From VRUE01 sp040901495 (GTDB taxonomy: Bacteria > Actinomycetota > Thermoleophilia > Solirubrobacterales > 70-9), in contig JBBDYO010000070.1 in assembly GCA_040901495.1 (NCBI GenBank), positions 1-14,237 of the forward strand: DNA of 14,237 nucleotides, in the 5' to 3' direction. The first letter of the stretch is position 1. The number at the start of each line of letters is the position of its first letter. A program made the translations under genes and the position numbers. Positions 11,578 through 14,237 of this stretch are shown here, piece by piece. Below the pieces are notes generated by a model. That model was not told where the DNA came from and searched no databases. It was given only the letters and a program-made list of their open reading frames with translations.

Positions 11578-14237
11578 CTACTCTTTGTCCGAGGTCTGCT
11601 CGATCTCCTGTGCCAGCTCCTCGAGCTCCTCAGCAAACGAGGGGCCGAAGCTCTCGACCGGCGTCTCGGCGCTGTCGATCCCGAGCTCAGCCGCCAGCTC
11701 TTCTTCGTCGAGCAGCTCTTCGTCCGCCTCCGCGATCGGAACCGCCGGCTCCACCGACAGCGTCCGGTAGCGTTTGAGGCCGGTCGCGGCGGGGATCAGC
11801 TTGCCGATGATCACGTTCTCCTTGAGGCCGACGAGTTTGTCTCGCTTGCCCTCCAGCGCCGCGTCGGTGAGCACCTTGGTGGTCTCCTGGAACGAAGCCG
11901 CGGAGAGGAAGGACTCGGTGGCCAGCGAGGCCTTGGTGATCCCGAGGATGACCTCCTCGCCTTTGGCCGCAGTGCCCCCTTCTTCCTTGGTCTTCTTGTT
12001 GAGCCGTTTGAGGCTGCCGCGATCTTCCAGCTGGCCTGGCAGCAGGGTGGTCGTGCCCTTCGACTCGATCCGTACCTTCTTCAGCATCTGCCGTGCGATC
12101 AGCTCGATGTGCTTGTCGTTGATGTCGACGCCCTGGGCGCGGTAGACCCTCTGCACCTCGGCCACCAGGTAGAGCTCGACGTCGGTGCGCCCGCGAATCG
12201 CGAGCAGGTCCGCCGGGTAGAGCGAACCCTCGTTGAGCTGCTGGCCGACCTCGACTTTTTCGCCGTCGGCGACGTGCAGCCGGGTCCGCGGCGGGAAGCT
12301 GTAGGCGAACTCCTCGCCACCGGAGTCGATGACGATCACTTTCACCGCTTTGTCGGTTTCCTCCACCGACACCTTTCCGGCGGCCTCCGCCATCTGCGCC
12401 AAGCCCTTGGGTTTGCGCGCCTCGAAGAGCTCGACGATGCGCGGCAGTCCCTGGGTGATGTCCTGGCCGGCGACACCACCGGTATGGAAGGTACGCATGG
12501 TCAGCTGGGTTCCCGGCTCGCCAATCGACTGGGCGGCGATGATCCCCACCGCGTCGCCGATGTTCACCGTGAAGCCAGTCGCTGGAGCTACTCCGTAACA
12601 GGAGCGGCACACGCCCGAGTCGGCGTCGCACTTCAAGGTCGAGCGCACCGGCACGGCCAGCTGGGCCTCATCGCCGAATGCCTCGGCAATCGCCTCGACA
12701 TCGGCCAGGGTGATCTCCTGGTTGCGTTTCAGCAATTCGCGGCCGCGCTTGGTTTCGAATTTTTTCGCCGCCAAGCGACCGAAGAGGTTGTCGTTGAGCG
12801 ACCCATCGTCCTTACGCAGCACCATCTCGATGTGGTCTTTGGTTTTGCAGTCCTCGTCGCGGACGATGACGTCCTGGGCGACGTCGACCAAGCGCCGGGT
12901 CAGGTAGCCCGAGTCGGCGGTGCGCAGCGCCGTGTCGGCGAGGCCCTTTCGGGCGCCGTGGGTGGAGATGAAGTACTCGAGCACCGAGAGGCCCTCCATG
13001 AAGTTGGCCTTGATCGGGCGCTCGATGATTTCGCCTTTTGGATTGGCCATCAGGCCGCGCATCCCGGCCAGCTGACGGATCTGTTTGAACGATCCGCGGG
13101 CGCCGGAGTTGGCCATCATGTAGATCGGGTTCAGTTCGTCGAGGTTTTTCTCCATCGCCTCGGCAACCTCGTCCGTCGCTTTGTTCCAGTGGCTCGTGAC
13201 AGCCTCGTGCCGCTCCTCGGCGGTGATGTAGCCGTCGTTGTACTGGCCCTGGATCTCCGCCGTCTGCTTCTCGTAGCGCTCCAGGATTTCCGCCTTGTCC
13301 GGCGGGGAGACCACGTGGTTCTTGGAGACCGAGATGCCGGCCTGGCTCGCGTAGTGGAAGCCGAGCTCTTTGAAGGCGTCGAGCACCTGCGACACCGCCG
13401 GCGCCCCGTAGGCCTCGACCAGGTCGGAGACCATCTCGTTGACGTCCCGCTTGCGCAGCGGGTGGTTGACGAACGCGTAGCGCTCCGGATCGAAATCGTC
13501 GCCCAGAGCCACGGCCAGAGCACGCTCGATCCTCTCGTTAAAGATGATCCGCCCGACGGTGGTCAGGAAGTGCTCGTGCCCGGCCCGCCGGTACTCGGCG
13601 TGGTCGTGCAGCTTGGTGCCGCCATTCTCGTAGACGAGCTCGGCCTCCTGTGCTGAGCGGAACACCTTCGGCCGGGAGCCGTTCTTAGCGGCGCCCTTGC
13701 CGGCCTTCAGCTCTTCGTCGACCTTCTTCATCTCCTCCTCGCCCGGGCCATAGGTGAGGTAGAAGATCCCCAGCACCATGTCCTGCGTCGGCGTCGCCAG
13801 CGGCGCACCGTGGGCGGGCGAGAGGATGTTGTTCGCCGAGAGCATCAGGATCCGCGCCTCGGCCTGGGCCTCGGCGGAAAGCGGCACATGGACCGCCATC
13901 TGGTCGCCGTCGAAGTCAGCGTTGAAGGCATGGCAGACGAGCGGGTGGACCTGGATCGCCTTGCCCTCGACCAGCACCGGTTCGAAGGCCTGGATGCCAA
14001 GGCGGTGCAGGGTCGGCGCGCGGTTGAGCAGCACCGGATGCTCGTGGATGACCTCCTCGAGCACGTCCCAGACCTCGGGGACCATCGACTCGACCATCTT
14101 CTTCGCGGCCTTGATGTTCTGGACGGCTTTGCGCTCGACCAGCTGGGCCATGATGAACGGCTTGAAGAGCTCCAGCGCCATGAGCTTCGGCAGGCCGCAC
14201 TGCTGCAGCTGCAGGCTCGGCCCGGAGACGATCACCG
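11578..14237 (-). CDS. rpoC: DNA-directed RNA polymerase subunit beta' (C-terminal part)
   Basis: The 5' part is cut off by the window end; 885 complete codons plus the stop remain. Numbering from the first complete codon, the fragment opens in the conserved QCGLPKLMALELFKPF region. It carries the catalytic Mg-binding NADFDGD at 105-111. The four zinc-ligand cysteines C463, C536, C543 and C546 are all present. The bridge helix lies around GARKGLADTALRTADSGYLT (427-446). The trigger-loop region follows, with QSIGEPGTQLTMRTFHTGG (569-587). The C-terminus is an acidic tail of roughly 50 residues. No lesion is seen. The stop is TAG at 11580-11578. The gene points toward fusA as in the usual rpoBC-str order, but rpsL and rpsG lie between them on the other strand. 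Confidence 0.98.
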   Translation of the reverse strand, partial: VIVSGPSLQLQQCGLPKLMALELFKPFIMAQLVERKAVQNIKAAKKMVESMVPEVWDVLEEVIHEHPVLLNRAPTLHRLGIQAFEPVLVEGKAIQVHPLVCHAFNADFDGDQMAVHVPLSAEAQAEARILMLSANNILSPAHGAPLATPTQDMVLGIFYLTYGPGEEEMKKVDEELKAGKGAAKNGSRPKVFRSAQEAELVYENGGTKLHDHAEYRRAGHEHFLTTVGRIIFNERIERALAVALGDDFDPERYAFVNHPLRKRDVNEMVSDLVEAYGAPAVSQVLDAFKELGFHYASQAGISVSKNHVVSPPDKAEILERYEKQTAEIQGQYNDGYITAEERHEAVTSHWNKATDEVAEAMEKNLDELNPIYMMANSGARGSFKQIRQLAGMRGLMANPKGEIIERPIKANFMEGLSVLEYFISTHGARKGLADTALRTADSGYLTRRLVDVAQDVIVRDEDCKTKDHIEMVLRKDDGSLNDNLFGRLAAKKFETKRGRELLKRNQEITLADVEAIAEAFGDEAQLAVPVRSTLKCDADSGVCRSCYGVAPATGFTVNIGDAVGIIAAQSIGEPGTQLTMRTFHTGGVAGQDITQGLPRIVELFEARKPKGLAQMAEAAGKVSVEETDKAVKVIVIDSGGEEFAYSFPPRTRLHVADGEKVEVGQQLNEGSLYPADLLAIRGRTDVELYLVAEVQRVYRAQGVDINDKHIELIARQMLKKVRIESKGTTTLLPGQLEDRGSLKRLNKKTKEEGGTAAKGEEVILGITKASLATESFLSAASFQETTKVLTDAALEGKRDKLVGLKENVIIGKLIPAATGLKRYRTLSVEPAVPIAEADEELLDEEELAAELGIDSAETPVESFGPSFAEELEELAQEIEQTSDKE

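Noticed and set aside
11455..13656. 733-codon open frame on the plus strand
   Set aside because: It is antisense to the unmistakable rpoC and crosses the hairpin region; no recognisable protein features.

Overview
The window is GC-rich and densely coding. It carries the universal RNA polymerase / str / S10 ribosomal region of a bacterium. Several features suggest a high-GC actinobacterium of the Thermoleophilia / Solirubrobacterales type: GTG starts, several genes with no Shine-Dalgarno but a TANNNT box just upstream, a secreted protein with 5-residue repeats, and a small WPIFFLLVVLK membrane protein. The lineage is inferred from recalled family style, not from a search.

Left block (74-6392, all minus strand, read right to left): fusA (EF-G), tuf (EF-Tu), rpsJ (S10), rplC (L3), rplD (L4), rplW (L23) and rplB (L2). 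This is the standard order of the distal str operon followed by the S10 operon. rpsJ to rplB are tightly packed, with gaps of 4-8 nt or short overlaps. Structured spacers precede tuf (145 nt) and rpsJ (171 nt). rpsS, the usual gene after rplB, does not start in the 73 nt available.

Middle block (6411-11191, mostly plus strand): an Arg/Lys-rich four-helix membrane protein, rpsL (S12), rpsG (S7), a small HAD-fold protein, a small single-helix membrane protein, a flavin-dependent monooxygenase (minus strand), and a secreted pentad-repeat protein. rpsL and rpsG normally lie between rpoC and fusA in the same direction. Here they point the opposite way and are separated from fusA by a divergent 18-bp spacer. 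This looks like an inversion of the rpoC-fusA interval that also holds accessory genes.

Right block (11578-14237, minus strand): the C-terminal 886 codons of rpoC (RNA polymerase beta'). Its start lies outside the window. Between the secreted protein and rpoC is a 386-nt non-coding stretch with a 10-N assembly gap and four successive hairpins or nested palindromes. The gap means adjacency of rpoC to the rest is less certain than the other linkages.

Main points of interest: (1) the split and inverted str operon; (2) a spacer whose overlapping -10-like boxes on both strands would start leaderless mRNAs for fusA and for the membrane protein; (3) that basic membrane protein, whose reading frame runs 148 nt into rpsL; (4) a 121-bp inverted-repeat element that supplies a new C-terminus to the small membrane protein; (5) the palindrome cluster beside rpoC.
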